NCBI GenBank assembly: GCA_016756695.1
Contig: CP066701.1
Span: 4,050,001-4,114,000 of the forward strand
Length of the DNA stretch: 64,000 nt
Source of the DNA: Heyndrickxia sporothermodurans
GTDB taxonomy: Bacteria > Bacillota > Bacilli > Bacillales > Bacillaceae_C
Reading direction: 5' to 3'
The notes under the pieces are model-generated. The model was given only the letters and a program-made list of their open reading frames with translations. It had not been told where the DNA came from and made no database searches. Position numbers and translations under genes: made by a program. Below, one piece after another: positions 38,422 through 47,921 of the stretch (within the stretch, counting starts at the first letter, position 1; the number at the start of each line of letters is the position of its first letter).

Positions 38422-39684
38422 CTATATTTTCTCTTCTAGTAAACTCTCTTGTAAAAAATCTGAAAATTGGACGTTATTTTCATCTTCATGTTCACTCGTT
38501 TGTGTTTGCTGCTCTTGCTCAAATGGATGTTTCCCGGATTCATTGCCACCACGTTCAAATCTCTGCGCCTCAGCCTCACCATATAGAACATCAATTTTAT
38601 CTACTTGGATATTTTGTAGTGTAAAAGCATTTTTTAATTGATGTAGTTGGGAATCAAGTAATTCCTTTGCGGAACCTGTAGATGCAAACAATTTAGCCGT
38701 TATCATTCCTTTATCCTGTAAGATTTCAATTCTTAATGATCCGAGATTCTCAGGATATAGTTTAATCAACAGCTTATTTGTACCATCACCTTTAAGTAAT
38801 TGTGATTTTCCAATAATATTAGAAAAGTCTTTTACAAATTGTTGGTAATCAACTGGTTTAGAATCCCTATTTACATGAATTGCAAATTGCTCTATTTTCG
38901 AGATTTGCTGCATTGGAACATGACTAGATAAAGACTGCTCACTTATCTCTGTTTTTGAATTGCTATTCGTGCTATTTTTAATTGCTTCTTGCTTATCAAC
39001 AAATACCCTTTGAAAGGTATTTTGTAAAATGGTATTTTTATTCTCATTACTGTCTTTCTCAAGAATCGTTTCTAATTTTGAAATGACTGTTTGCATTGAT
39101 TCTTTGAGAACTGATACATTTTTTAAATCATTTTTAGAAAGATCCATTTGTTTCGCCAAACTTTCAATTACTCCACCTGTTTTGGCAGCGATATGCAAAA
39201 AATCCGGATTCAAATGTTTAAAAGTCTCTTTCGGCAAGTTTGAAAGAACGGTTAATAAATCGGCTACACCTTTTATGTACTCACCGTCTTGCATTGATTT
39301 TTTTATCGATAACAATTGAGTCGACTGTATTGGATTATTTCCAATTAGCGAAAGAAGTTCATCTATTAAGGTAGATAATTGTTCTTGCCATTTTTCCTTT
39401 GGTAAGCCTAATACTTCACTAATTTGATCCTCAGTTGGTTTTGTTTCATTAAGTAATAGTCCCGTACTATTATCATCTTTCATGAATCCGTTTTTTAATA
39501 ACGTTAGTACCTCATTTAATGCTTCAAGTAGATTCTGTTCACCATCGGAATTCATTCCATTTTGCGGACTCACCATCATATCAAATGCATTTTTGAATCC
39601 TTTAGACTGTTGTGCTTGACCTATTTGACCTAATTTTTGTTGAACCGGAACTTGAACTGGCATTTGTAAAACTCCAATATTCAC
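38422..39684 (-). CDS. fliK: Flagellar hook-length control protein FliK
   Basis: The protein is 420 aa from a GTG start at 39684, chosen because AAAGGAGGTGAAC lies just before it; upstream in-frame codons have no ribosome site. The C-terminal domain carries LLIKLYPENLGSLRIEILQD and the alpha-beta core that contacts FlhB; the rest is variable and helical, Gln- and Ser-rich, as expected for the molecular ruler. The tail is strongly Glu- and Gln-rich. Confidence 0.92.
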   Translation of the reverse strand: MNIGVLQMPVQVPVQQKLGQIGQAQQSKGFKNAFDMMVSPQNGMNSDGEQNLLEALNEVLTLLKNGFMKDDNSTGLLLNETKPTEDQISEVLGLPKEKWQEQLSTLIDELLSLIGNNPIQSTQLLSIKKSMQDGEYIKGVADLLTVLSNLPKETFKHLNPDFLHIAAKTGGVIESLAKQMDLSKNDLKNVSVLKESMQTVISKLETILEKDSNENKNTILQNTFQRVFVDKQEAIKNSTNSNSKTEISEQSLSSHVPMQQISKIEQFAIHVNRDSKPVDYQQFVKDFSNIIGKSQLLKGDGTNKLLIKLYPENLGSLRIEILQDKGMITAKLFASTGSAKELLDSQLHQLKNAFTLQNIQVDKIDVLYGEAEAQRFERGGNESGKHPFEQEQQTQTSEHEDENNVQFSDFLQESLLEEKI

Positions 39685-39715
39685 TTGTTCACCTCCTTTC
39701 AATCGACTTAAATAA

Positions 39716-40318
39716 TTACTTAGTTGTATTTGCACTAAGCAATTCAGTGTATTTTGCCGCACGGTCAGCAGGCATTTTTTCCATTACTTTTGCCAATACA
39801 TCTGATTTCATATTGGATAGAATTTTTAATGCTTCTTTATCGTTCATATTCATAATGATCGGTGCAGCATTTTTAGCAGACATTGTTTCATACGTACGGA
39901 CTATTTCCGAAAAAGCTTTTTTGTTTTTATCTTGAATTTGCTTCAATTCTATAATTTCATCTTGAAGTCTTTTCTGTTCTAGCAAAAGTTGCTTCTTTTC
40001 GGAATCCTGACTGTCAATTTTGGATTGTAATTGTGTTAATTCAGCATTTTTATTCTCAATTTCTGCTTGCAAATCGACAATTTTATCTTCATATTTCTTA
40101 ATACTTTTACCGCTGCTTGTATCTTTATTTGATGATGAAGCAAGCGAAAACTTTGCACCGATATCTTTCGCCTTTTCAAAAACATTTACACCAGCTACTT
40201 GAGCTACAACTAAGCCGATAAAAATAGCAAATAATAAAGGAATAAAGATAACATATACAAACCACTGAAACTTATTCTTTGATTTCTTTTCATTTTGTTC
40301 ATTCATCACTTTGCTCAT
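39716..40318 (-). CDS. ylxF: MotE-family/YlxF flagellar protein
   Basis: The protein is 200 aa from ATG 40318 (AGGTGA upstream); a GTG three codons earlier also exists. It has one membrane helix (about 17-37), a long coiled coil (about 60-130) and a C-terminal MgtE-N-like domain, SNMKSDVLAKVMEKMPADRA. This matches YlxF of the Bacillus fla/che operon and resembles MotE, a chaperone of MotC in alphaproteobacteria. The role in Bacillus is not established. Confidence 0.88.
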   Translation of the reverse strand: MSKVMNEQNEKKSKNKFQWFVYVIFIPLLFAIFIGLVVAQVAGVNVFEKAKDIGAKFSLASSSNKDTSSGKSIKKYEDKIVDLQAEIENKNAELTQLQSKIDSQDSEKKQLLLEQKRLQDEIIELKQIQDKNKKAFSEIVRTYETMSAKNAAPIIMNMNDKEALKILSNMKSDVLAKVMEKMPADRAAKYTELLSANTTK

Positions 40319-40327
40319 TTGAATCAC

Positions 40328-40774
40328 CTAGTTTCCAATGCGATGAAAATAAATTTGAGTTGATATTTCATCTATTTGCTTGTTCTCTATTTCCTGTAGT
40401 AAAAATAGATATTTCTCAAAATCTTTTTCCTTCAATTTTTCATATTTCTTCACTTCAATGTTTTTTTCTTGTAATTTTTGTTCATACCAATTCATTTGAT
40501 TTCTTGCATTAATGACAAGATCCTGATAGTGTTTGATAGATTTTTCTAAGTTCGTAATAAAACGTTGATGATGTCTAATTTCTTGAATAGATAGTCCGGT
40601 TTCTAATTTTGATGTTTGAAAGTCTAGTAAATCTTCTTTTTTCTTTAATAATTGATATAACTCTTCCGCTACATTTTCAAACCGTTTGACAGATTTTTGA
40701 TAAGTTGAAAGGGCTTCATCCTTTTCCCTTTCTTTTAGGGATAATATTTTTTCGAATTTATATTGATATTTCAT
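40328..40774 (-). CDS. fliJ: Flagellar export chaperone FliJ
   Basis: The protein is 148 aa and almost wholly helical, with heptad-type Leu/Lys/Glu spacing and the opening YKFEKILSLKEREKDEA typical of FliJ. It links the FliI ATPase ring to FlhA. It starts 10 bp after fliI and stops just before ylxF. Confidence 0.92.
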   Translation of the reverse strand: MKYQYKFEKILSLKEREKDEALSTYQKSVKRFENVAEELYQLLKKKEDLLDFQTSKLETGLSIQEIRHHQRFITNLEKSIKHYQDLVINARNQMNWYEQKLQEKNIEVKKYEKLKEKDFEKYLFLLQEIENKQIDEISTQIYFHRIGN

Positions 40775-40784
40775 TGGTTATCCT

Positions 40785-42095
40785 CTATTCCGCAAGGTTG
40801 ATAATTGCTTCGATGCTTTCTTCCATCGTAATTTTTTCATTCGTTTTTTGCTTTAAAAATGAAATAATTTCCGGATATCTTTCAATTGCTTCATCAATTT
40901 CTTTAGATGCACCTCGTTTATAAGCACCTATATTAATTAAGTCTTCCGAATTAATATAGGTGCTTAAATATTCCCTAACTTTTTCAGCGGCATTTTTATG
41001 CGAATCTGTAGCTAAATGATTCATTAAACGGCTAATACTTTTTAAAATATTAATCGCAGGAAATTGTCCTTTATTTGCTAAATTTCGATCAAGTACAAAA
41101 TGGCCATCTAAAATTCCTCGAACGGTATCGGCAATCGGCTCATTCATATCATCACCATCAACTAATACCGTATAAAAACCTGTTATCGTTCCTTTTTCGT
41201 TAGTCCCCGTACGCTCCAATAATTTCGGTAAGATTGCAAAAACAGATGGGGTATATCCTTTTGTCGCCGGTGGTTCACCTACTGCAAGCCCGACTTCCCT
41301 TTGTGCCATTGCCACACGTGTAACAGAATCCATCATAAACATGACGTTTAACCCTTTATCACGAAAATACTCTGCAATCGCAGTAGCTGTAAATGCACCT
41401 TTTATACGCATAAGTGCGGGTTGATCTGATGTGGCTGCAATAACGACTGATCTGCTGAGTCCTTCAGGTCCTAGATCTCTCTCAATAAACTCCCTGACTT
41501 CACGACCACGTTCTCCTATCAATGCAATAACATTAATATCTGCTTTCGTATTGCGAGCAATCATGCCGAGCAGTGTGCTCTTTCCTACCCCACTACCGGC
41601 AAAAATACCGATTCTTTGTCCTTTTCCAACCGTTAATAGGCTATCGATAGCTCGTACACCTACTTCAATCCCCTCAGATATTGGCGGCCTTTTTAAAGGA
41701 TTTGGCGGGCTTTGTTCAGTTGGAACAGACTTCATTCCCTTCGGTAATACTGAACCATCCATTGGATTCCCTAAAGAGTCGATTACTCTACCCTTTAAAG
41801 CTGAACCGACTTTTATTTCTAACGGCTTTGAAGTCGTTTCTACTAGACTGCCCGGGGCAATTTCTTGTATATCTGAATAAGGCATTAAAATAACAAATTC
41901 ATCTTTAAATCCAACAACTTCCGCTTGGATTTTCCGAGTTTGTTTTTTTCCATTCAAATGAATCCAACATACATCGCCGATAGAGCTTTCCGGACCTAAT
42001 GATTCAATCATTAATCCGACAACACGTTTTACTTTTCCGTAACGCTTATATGTTTCGATATCTGGTATTAACGAAACTAGATCGATTGCTTTCAT
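40785..42095 (-). CDS. fliI: Flagellar export ATPase FliI
   Basis: The protein is 436 aa, related to the F1 beta subunit. Walker A AGSGVGKST is at about 166-174; VIALIGERGREVREFIERDL, the Walker B region LNVMFMMDSVTRVAMAQREV and GEPPATKGYTPSVFA follow. It energises delivery of export substrates. It overlaps fliH by 4 bp. Confidence 0.97.
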   Translation of the reverse strand: MKAIDLVSLIPDIETYKRYGKVKRVVGLMIESLGPESSIGDVCWIHLNGKKQTRKIQAEVVGFKDEFVILMPYSDIQEIAPGSLVETTSKPLEIKVGSALKGRVIDSLGNPMDGSVLPKGMKSVPTEQSPPNPLKRPPISEGIEVGVRAIDSLLTVGKGQRIGIFAGSGVGKSTLLGMIARNTKADINVIALIGERGREVREFIERDLGPEGLSRSVVIAATSDQPALMRIKGAFTATAIAEYFRDKGLNVMFMMDSVTRVAMAQREVGLAVGEPPATKGYTPSVFAILPKLLERTGTNEKGTITGFYTVLVDGDDMNEPIADTVRGILDGHFVLDRNLANKGQFPAINILKSISRLMNHLATDSHKNAAEKVREYLSTYINSEDLINIGAYKRGASKEIDEAIERYPEIISFLKQKTNEKITMEESIEAIINLAE

Positions 42096-42859
42096 GAGTG
42101 AACACCCTCAATAATTTCCATAAGTTTCAGCTTTAACTCAGAAAGTTGACTGTCAATACTTGCATCAATTTTTCCGTGGCTCGTTTCTATCAGGCATTGA
42201 TATTCATTCAATTGATCATCGGAATAGAGATAACATTGCTGATTATTTGGTAATAATGCGTCTAATTCTTCTTTACTTTGAATGACTAAACTAAATTGAT
42301 TCGGATGAATATAAATTTGTATATCCTTATTTTCCCTTGCTTCCTTTATTACTTGTTTCACAAGAGAAACAAATGATGAAGGATGTTCCTTTAAAGTTTC
42401 TTGCAATATTTTTTCTGCTGCTTTCATGCCAAGGTCTAAAATGACTTTCTCAGAGGATTCAATATGTCTCGCAAATTCTTGTCGCATCTCATCGGTAATG
42501 CGATTTGCTGTTTCAATTAAATGATTATATTGATCAAACCCCTGCTTTTGGCCTTCTTGAAAACCTTGTTGGAACCCTTCTGATTTAGCTTCTTCAACTA
42601 ATCTCGCTCTTTCCTCTATCCATTCATTTCGTTCCAACTCGACTTTTTTTCTCATTTCTTCGGCATCTTGTTCAGCCGCTAGTAAGACTTCTTTTGCTTG
42701 TTTTTGGAAATGGTTTAAAATTTTCTTCTTTTCAATTTCCAAGTGTCCTTCTGCTTCTATTTCTCCTAGTGAATCAAATTGTGATATGTCTTTAATACCA
42801 ATTACTTTTCCTACTCTATTTTCATTGACTGATGTACGTGACTTAATGATTCTAGACAA
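42092..42859 (-). CDS. fliH: Flagellar export ATPase regulator FliH
   Basis: The protein is 255 aa from a TTG start at 42859, inside the last codons of fliG, with GGAGGGG nine bases upstream. The middle is a charged coiled coil including the Gly-rich EGFQQGFQEGQKQGFDQ repeat (G-x-x-x-G), the family hallmark; the C-terminal domain resembles the V/F-type ATPase peripheral stalk. It binds and restrains FliI. Confidence 0.93.
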   Translation of the reverse strand: MSRIIKSRTSVNENRVGKVIGIKDISQFDSLGEIEAEGHLEIEKKKILNHFQKQAKEVLLAAEQDAEEMRKKVELERNEWIEERARLVEEAKSEGFQQGFQEGQKQGFDQYNHLIETANRITDEMRQEFARHIESSEKVILDLGMKAAEKILQETLKEHPSSFVSLVKQVIKEARENKDIQIYIHPNQFSLVIQSKEELDALLPNNQQCYLYSDDQLNEYQCLIETSHGKIDASIDSQLSELKLKLMEIIEGVHS

Positions 42860-43865
42860 TAATGTCGTCCCCTCCACCACGAGCAATGATTATTTCACCA
42901 GCATCTTCTAATCTTCTAATGATTGAAACGATTCTCGATTGTGCTTCTTCTACATCTTTTAAGCGGATTGGTCCCATATATTCCATTTCTTCTTTAAATG
43001 TTTCTACCATTCTCGTTGACATATTCCTATAAACAACATCTTTCACTTCATCACTTGAAACTTTTAAGGCCAATAACAAGTCCTCATTCTCACATTCTCT
43101 AATAACACGTTGTATAGATCGATTATCCAATGTAACGATATCTTCAAATACGAACATTCTCTTTTTAATTTCTTCAGCTAGCTCCGGGTCTTGGATTTCG
43201 AGCGCATCCAAAATGGTTTTTTCTGTTGCTCGGTCTACACCATTCAACACTTCAACGACTGATTCGATTCCACCAGTTTGCGTGTAATCTTGTGTAACAG
43301 TTGCTGATAATTTCTGCTCCAAGATGGTTTCAACCTCACTAATAATTTCCGGAGAAGTTCGATCCATTAATGCAATCCGTCTCGCAATATCCGCCTGAAC
43401 ATCCTGTGGTAATTCAGATAGAATTTGCCCGGATTTTTCAGGTTCCAAATAGGATAGAATAAGAGCAATAGTTTGCGGATGTTCGTTCTGAATAAAATTT
43501 AGTACTTGTCCAGCATCCGCTCGCCTTGCAAAATCAAATGGTCGTACCTGTAAGGATGAAGTTAACCGATTAATAATTGTTTCCGCTTGTTCTGCTCCCA
43601 ATGCTTTTTCAAGCACTGTTTTTGCATATCCAATTCCACCCTGTGAAATATAATCTTGCGCTAAAGCTAGATGATGGAATTCATCAAAGATGTCTTCCTT
43701 TGTGTGAGATTCAACCTTCTTTACTCCCGAAATTTCCAGAGTTAATTTTTCAATCTCTTCTTCAGATAAATGCTTATATACTGATGCAGAGACATCTGGA
43801 CCAAGTGATATGAGAAGGATAGCGGCTTTTTGTTTTCCAGTTAAACCTTTTTCTCTACTCGCCAT
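42852..43865 (-). CDS. fliG: Flagellar motor switch protein FliG
   Basis: The protein is 337 aa. KQKAAILLISLGPDVSASVY opens the N domain; the middle domain contains the EHPQ motif in IQNEHPQTIALILSYLEPEK; the C domain has the charged torque helix (MFVFEDIVTLDNRSIQRVIRE pattern split over two turns). It couples stator force to the rotor. Confidence 0.97.
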   Translation of the reverse strand: MASREKGLTGKQKAAILLISLGPDVSASVYKHLSEEEIEKLTLEISGVKKVESHTKEDIFDEFHHLALAQDYISQGGIGYAKTVLEKALGAEQAETIINRLTSSLQVRPFDFARRADAGQVLNFIQNEHPQTIALILSYLEPEKSGQILSELPQDVQADIARRIALMDRTSPEIISEVETILEQKLSATVTQDYTQTGGIESVVEVLNGVDRATEKTILDALEIQDPELAEEIKKRMFVFEDIVTLDNRSIQRVIRECENEDLLLALKVSSDEVKDVVYRNMSTRMVETFKEEMEYMGPIRLKDVEEAQSRIVSIIRRLEDAGEIIIARGGGDDIIV

Positions 43866-43877
43866 TTTTATCCCCCT

Positions 43878-45470
43878 TTAATCCTCTGAAATCCAAGTTC
43901 TTAATAATTTTGCAAACTCATCTGGTTTTTCTTTCGCCATTTTTTCCAATTGTTTCTTTCTTAATGAGCTTTCTGTTTCATGTTCCTCATTAACATCTGC
44001 GATTCGAACAGGTTCAGGTTGCTCAAGTAAATCTTCATCATCTTCTTCAGTAGCTGCCTTCTTTTTAGATCGCAGCATGAAAATAATTAACACGATTATT
44101 ACTAATAAAAGTAATCCACCAATGAGATACACCCACCACGGAATTTTCGACTTATTACTAGCAGTTTCTTTCATTTTTCCATCAAAAGGTTGGACCGAAA
44201 CAGCAATTTTATTTTCAAGATCCTGGTCACTAATATTTGCAGCTTCCTTTTTATCAATCGATGTTCTAATGATCGTGGATAATATTTTCGATACGTCATC
44301 CTTTGTACTTTGAGGCAATGAGTTCGGATTTTTCGGATCAGGTGGTTCAAGCATTACTTGAATTCCAAGATCTCTTATTTTATAAGGACTTTCTGCGACT
44401 TGTTTATGAATTTTATTCACTTCATAATTGACGGAGTCCTGTACTTTTTCATAATCTCCATTAGAGTCACTACCAGATACATAACTACTTCCTAGGGAAT
44501 CAGCCGGGTCTGAACCTTGAGGAACTCCACCTGCCGATGCACCTTTTCCTGAATACGTTTCAGTAATTTTCTGGGCACTAATTTCAAGACCCTTCATATT
44601 ATCTTTATCAACTGGCGCGACTAAGTTTTCCTCACGATTTTCTTGAGTAAAGTCGATGTCGGCAGTTACGGATGCTACAACTTTGTCATAACCGATCATT
44701 GTTCCTAGCATCGTTTGAACTTGCCTTTGAATATCACGCTCAATTTGATGTTTTATATCCATTTGTTGAGTAAATGTATTTCCCGTACTATTATCATTAT
44801 TTAAATCAAAATACTCAAAATTTTGATTCATAATGACGATATTATCATTAGATAGGTTAGGGACACTTTTCGATACCAAGTTATATAGGGACTTTATTTG
44901 TGATTGATTAAATTCATAACCAGGTTTCGTCGTTAATACAATTGATGCGGATGCTTCGGCATTTTTATCATTTACAAATATTTCTTTCTTAGGCATATTA
45001 ATCATTACCTTGGCATCTTCAACACCATCAATTTCCTTAATTAAGTTAGATAATTCTGTTTGCATAGCTTCCAATTTAACTACATCGAATTCATTATCAG
45101 TCATGCCAAAACCGGCATTTTGACTAAAGAAAGAATAATCAATACTTCCAGATTTCGGGATTCCCTCTGAAGCTAATTCAATTTTTAACGAATCAACATT
45201 TTCTTCAGGTACTTTAATCGTTTTTCCGCCATCAGCAACCTCGGATTGAATCCCTTTTGAATCAAGGCTTTCTTTGATTGAACCTGCTTCCGATGGGGTT
45301 AGATTGCTATATAGGGGTACCATAGTCGTTCTAGTAGTAAAAAATGTAATAATTGCAATTAAAAATATAACTAGCAAAATGGAGGAGATACCTACGATCT
45401 TTTGTTTTTTCGATAAATTATTCCAAAAGTCTTTCATCTTGACTGAATAGTTTTTTAATTTCTCATTCAT
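43878..45470 (-). CDS. fliF: Flagellar MS-ring protein FliF
   Basis: The protein is 530 aa with two membrane helices (about 25-47 and 440-465), ring-building motifs between them (LYSNLTPSEAGSIKESLDSK, ALEAMQTELSN-type sequence) and a C-terminal tail DEFAKLLRTWISED that binds FliG. It is the base on which the rest of the basal body assembles. Confidence 0.97.
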   Translation of the reverse strand: MNEKLKNYSVKMKDFWNNLSKKQKIVGISSILLVIFLIAIITFFTTRTTMVPLYSNLTPSEAGSIKESLDSKGIQSEVADGGKTIKVPEENVDSLKIELASEGIPKSGSIDYSFFSQNAGFGMTDNEFDVVKLEAMQTELSNLIKEIDGVEDAKVMINMPKKEIFVNDKNAEASASIVLTTKPGYEFNQSQIKSLYNLVSKSVPNLSNDNIVIMNQNFEYFDLNNDNSTGNTFTQQMDIKHQIERDIQRQVQTMLGTMIGYDKVVASVTADIDFTQENREENLVAPVDKDNMKGLEISAQKITETYSGKGASAGGVPQGSDPADSLGSSYVSGSDSNGDYEKVQDSVNYEVNKIHKQVAESPYKIRDLGIQVMLEPPDPKNPNSLPQSTKDDVSKILSTIIRTSIDKKEAANISDQDLENKIAVSVQPFDGKMKETASNKSKIPWWVYLIGGLLLLVIIVLIIFMLRSKKKAATEEDDEDLLEQPEPVRIADVNEEHETESSLRKKQLEKMAKEKPDEFAKLLRTWISED

Positions 45471-45537
45471 TAACTATCCTCCAATATCAAACAAAAAAAG
45501 AATAAATATAAAATATATTATTAGTACTAGCAAGCTA

Positions 45538-45846
45538 TTAAACTTGCATTCTCATTGTTTCTTGATAAGCTTCAACTACTTTATTTCTAATTTCTAATGC
45601 CGCTTGTAAAGTAATACTAGCTTTTTGAGCAGTAATCATTACTTGATGTAAATCAACATTTTCACCATTAGCCATTTTTTTTGTTAAAATATCTGAATCA
45701 ATTTGTGATTGGTTCACATCTTCAATTGATTTTTTTAGAAAATCGGAAAATTTGACTTGTGATTGTGTATTCGGCGATTGGATATTTTTTTGTTCCAACG
45801 GTCGTAAAATATTAGTAGCAACCGAATTAATATTTTGTATAGCCAT
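45538..45846 (-). CDS. fliE: Flagellar rod-MS ring junction protein FliE
   Basis: The protein is 102 aa, helical, with the family C-terminal pattern VMITAQKASITLQAALEIRN followed by KVVEAYQETMRMQV. It starts 14 bp after flgC. Confidence 0.95.
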   Translation of the reverse strand: MAIQNINSVATNILRPLEQKNIQSPNTQSQVKFSDFLKKSIEDVNQSQIDSDILTKKMANGENVDLHQVMITAQKASITLQAALEIRNKVVEAYQETMRMQV

Positions 45847-45860
45847 TAGTACTCCTCCTG

Positions 45861-46310
45861 TTATTTACCTATTTCCAAAGCTTTCATCATCATCGATTTG
45901 GACGCATTTAGAACAGTTACGTTTGCCTCATATGATCGGGTAGCACTCATTAAATCCACCATTTCCCTCAGTGGATCAACATTTGGTAAGCTAACGTAAC
46001 CATCTTGATTGGCATCAGGGTTTTCTGGATCATAAACCATTTTTGAAGGTGTATTATCTTCGACTATTTTATTTACTTTAACCCCACCAATGCCATTTTG
46101 ATTATTTAGAGCTGTTTGAAAATAACTTGTAAAAGAATTAGATTTCGGCTCAAGTACGACCATTTTACGTTTATATGGTTCCCATACTCCATTTACTAAT
46201 TTTCCTCTTGTTGTATCGACGTTCGCCATATTAGAGGAAATAACATCCATCCTTAATCGTTGTGCAGTTAGAGCGGAGGAAGTAATCCCCATACCATTAA
46301 ACATAGACAT
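45861..46310 (-). CDS. flgC: Flagellar proximal rod protein FlgC
   Basis: The protein is 149 aa. The N-terminal rod motif LTAQRLRMDVISSNMANVDT and the C-terminal VDLMSATRSYEANVTVLNAS are diagnostic. It is separated from flgB by 2 bp. Confidence 0.96.
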   Translation of the reverse strand: MSMFNGMGITSSALTAQRLRMDVISSNMANVDTTRGKLVNGVWEPYKRKMVVLEPKSNSFTSYFQTALNNQNGIGGVKVNKIVEDNTPSKMVYDPENPDANQDGYVSLPNVDPLREMVDLMSATRSYEANVTVLNASKSMMMKALEIGK

Positions 46311-46312
46311 AA

Positions 46313-46705
46313 TTATTTCCCACCTCTAATTACTGTCTGTAATGTTGAAAATTTTCCACTAATACGATTAGATAACGCATCATAGTATATTTGGTTTGTT
46401 GCAAGATCTGACATCTCTTTATCAATGTCCACACCATTTCCATTTTCGTTATACTCAATATTTTGTTGTGTAGATATAACCGAATCATTTGTCGTATTTT
46501 GAAATTCAAAATGCCTTGAATCCGTTCGTATTGCTTCAAATGGTTGATTCAACTGTTTCGCTAGCATCTGTTTAAAACTAACGTCTTTCGGTTTATAATT
46601 TGGAGTATCAACATTTGCAATATTATTAGCAATAACTTTTTGCTTTAATGAGGAATAATCTAATGCACGTTCTAATGTATTGAATGTATTGGAAAATAAA
46701 TCCAA
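46313..46705 (-). CDS. flgB: Flagellar proximal rod protein FlgB
   Basis: The protein is 130 aa from a TTG start at 46705, preceded by AAGAGGTG; the in-frame ATG ten codons upstream has no ribosome site and does not align with the family. ALDYSSLKQKVIANNIANVD and TPNYKPKDVSFK are typical. It is the first gene of the fla/che operon. Confidence 0.94.
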   Translation of the reverse strand: MDLFSNTFNTLERALDYSSLKQKVIANNIANVDTPNYKPKDVSFKQMLAKQLNQPFEAIRTDSRHFEFQNTTNDSVISTQQNIEYNENGNGVDIDKEMSDLATNQIYYDALSNRISGKFSTLQTVIRGGK

Positions 46706-47044
46706 TTTGTGACACCTCTTACTTTTCTTTGACATTTTTTGATTTTATATGACATTCTTTTTACAAACTAATATTATTTTAAAGTTAAATATTCAGCCTG
46801 TCCATGCTATGAATAAAAATTTCATTAAATTTTCTTTTGTTTTATTAAAGATAGGACTTTTGGTATATGCCCATTTCTCTACATGTCATGTCATTATTTA
46901 CTTTTCTAATTTTAGCAACTTTTAATTCTATTAACTACTGTGATTTATTGGGATTTTTATTAAATTTATTTTTTAGGTCTTTATTACTAGTCCATTTTCA
47001 CAAATATCTGAAATTAACCGTTTAGAATATTATATAAACATAAT
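46706..47044. other. Leader region of the fla/che operon
   Basis: This AT-rich stretch of about 340 bp has no open frame of note. It contains one good SigA-type promoter (46776-46804). I saw no clear SigD promoter (no GCCGATAT-like -10) and no convincing CodY box. It ends at the left arm of the former codY terminator. Confidence 0.6.
46776..46804 (-). promoter_or_regulatory. Candidate SigA promoter for the fla/che operon
   Basis: On the minus strand TGGACA (46804-46799), a 17-bp spacer and TAAAAT (46781-46776) lie about 70 bp upstream of the flgB TTG. This would be the main promoter of the 33-gene operon and lies downstream of the IS150-like insertion, so the insertion need not silence motility. 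Confidence 0.6.
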
Positions 47045-47094
47045 AAAACCACCAATGATTAACTTGTTGTGACCCCGAAAAGTTAGAGTTTATA

Positions 47095-47865
47095 TCAAGC
47101 AGCTAATTGGCTGGTATGAATGCGGTATTGAACCGGAGACATACCGGCCAATTTTTGTTTGATACGTTTGTTATTATAATAATCTATATATCTTTCAATC
47201 TTGCTCTTTAATTCTTCAAAAGAACACAATGCCTCTCCATGATACATCTCTTGTTTTAATAAACCAAAGAAGTTTTCCATTGGTGAATTATCTAAGCAGT
47301 TTCCTTTTCTAGACATACTTTGAAAAACTTTATTTTTCTTAAGTGTTTTCACCCATTTTCTATGTTGATAATGCCATCCTTGGTCAGAATGAATAGTTGT
47401 TCTGTATTTTGATTCTTTTACGATTTCTAATGCTTTTCCCAAGGGTTTCATCACAAGTTCTAAACTTGGATGCTTAGCTATTTCATGTGAAAGTATTTCA
47501 CCATTAAACATGTCCATGATTGGATTTAAATATAATTTTTCTCCATTAGTACATTTAAACTCAGTGATATCTGTAGTTAACTTTTGATGGGGCACATTAG
47601 AATAAAATCTACGATTAATAAGGTTCTTCGCAACTTTTCCAACAGTACCTTTGTAAGAACTATACTTGCGTGTTTTTCTCCAGAACTTTTTTCCTTTTAG
47701 TCCTAGTTTCTTCATGATACGTTGAATCCTCTTATGATTCACTTTATAGCCCCGATTTCCCAATTCAAGATGAATACGACGGTAACCATAATTTCCGTCA
47801 TTTTCTTCGAAAATGGATTGGATAAGATCTTCTAGTCCTTGATCCGGATTAACCTTTTTCATCAT
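47095..47865 (-). CDS. IS3-family transposase OrfB (DDE catalytic part)
   Basis: There are 256 aa from the first ATG, but the frame is open upstream past the orfA stop and is most likely reached by -1 frameshifting at 48009-48015. The HTH_21 region YGYRRIHLELGNRGYKVNHK precedes the integrase core. The DDE residues lie in LTTDITEFKC, TIHSDQGWHYQH and NSPMENFFGLLK. All are intact. Confidence 0.93.
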   Translation of the reverse strand: MMKKVNPDQGLEDLIQSIFEENDGNYGYRRIHLELGNRGYKVNHKRIQRIMKKLGLKGKKFWRKTRKYSSYKGTVGKVAKNLINRRFYSNVPHQKLTTDITEFKCTNGEKLYLNPIMDMFNGEILSHEIAKHPSLELVMKPLGKALEIVKESKYRTTIHSDQGWHYQHRKWVKTLKKNKVFQSMSRKGNCLDNSPMENFFGLLKQEMYHGEALCSFEELKSKIERYIDYYNNKRIKQKLAGMSPVQYRIHTSQLAA

Positions 47866-47921
47866 CTTTATATGATAGTGGTAGGAGGATTCAGGGATGC
47901 CGACTACATGTAATACATCCC

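Noticed and set aside
46736-47040. CodY box or SigD promoter in front of flgB
   Set aside because: AT-rich palindromic fragments such as GAAAATTTAATGAAATT are too far from the CodY consensus, and no GCCGATAT-like -10 was found.
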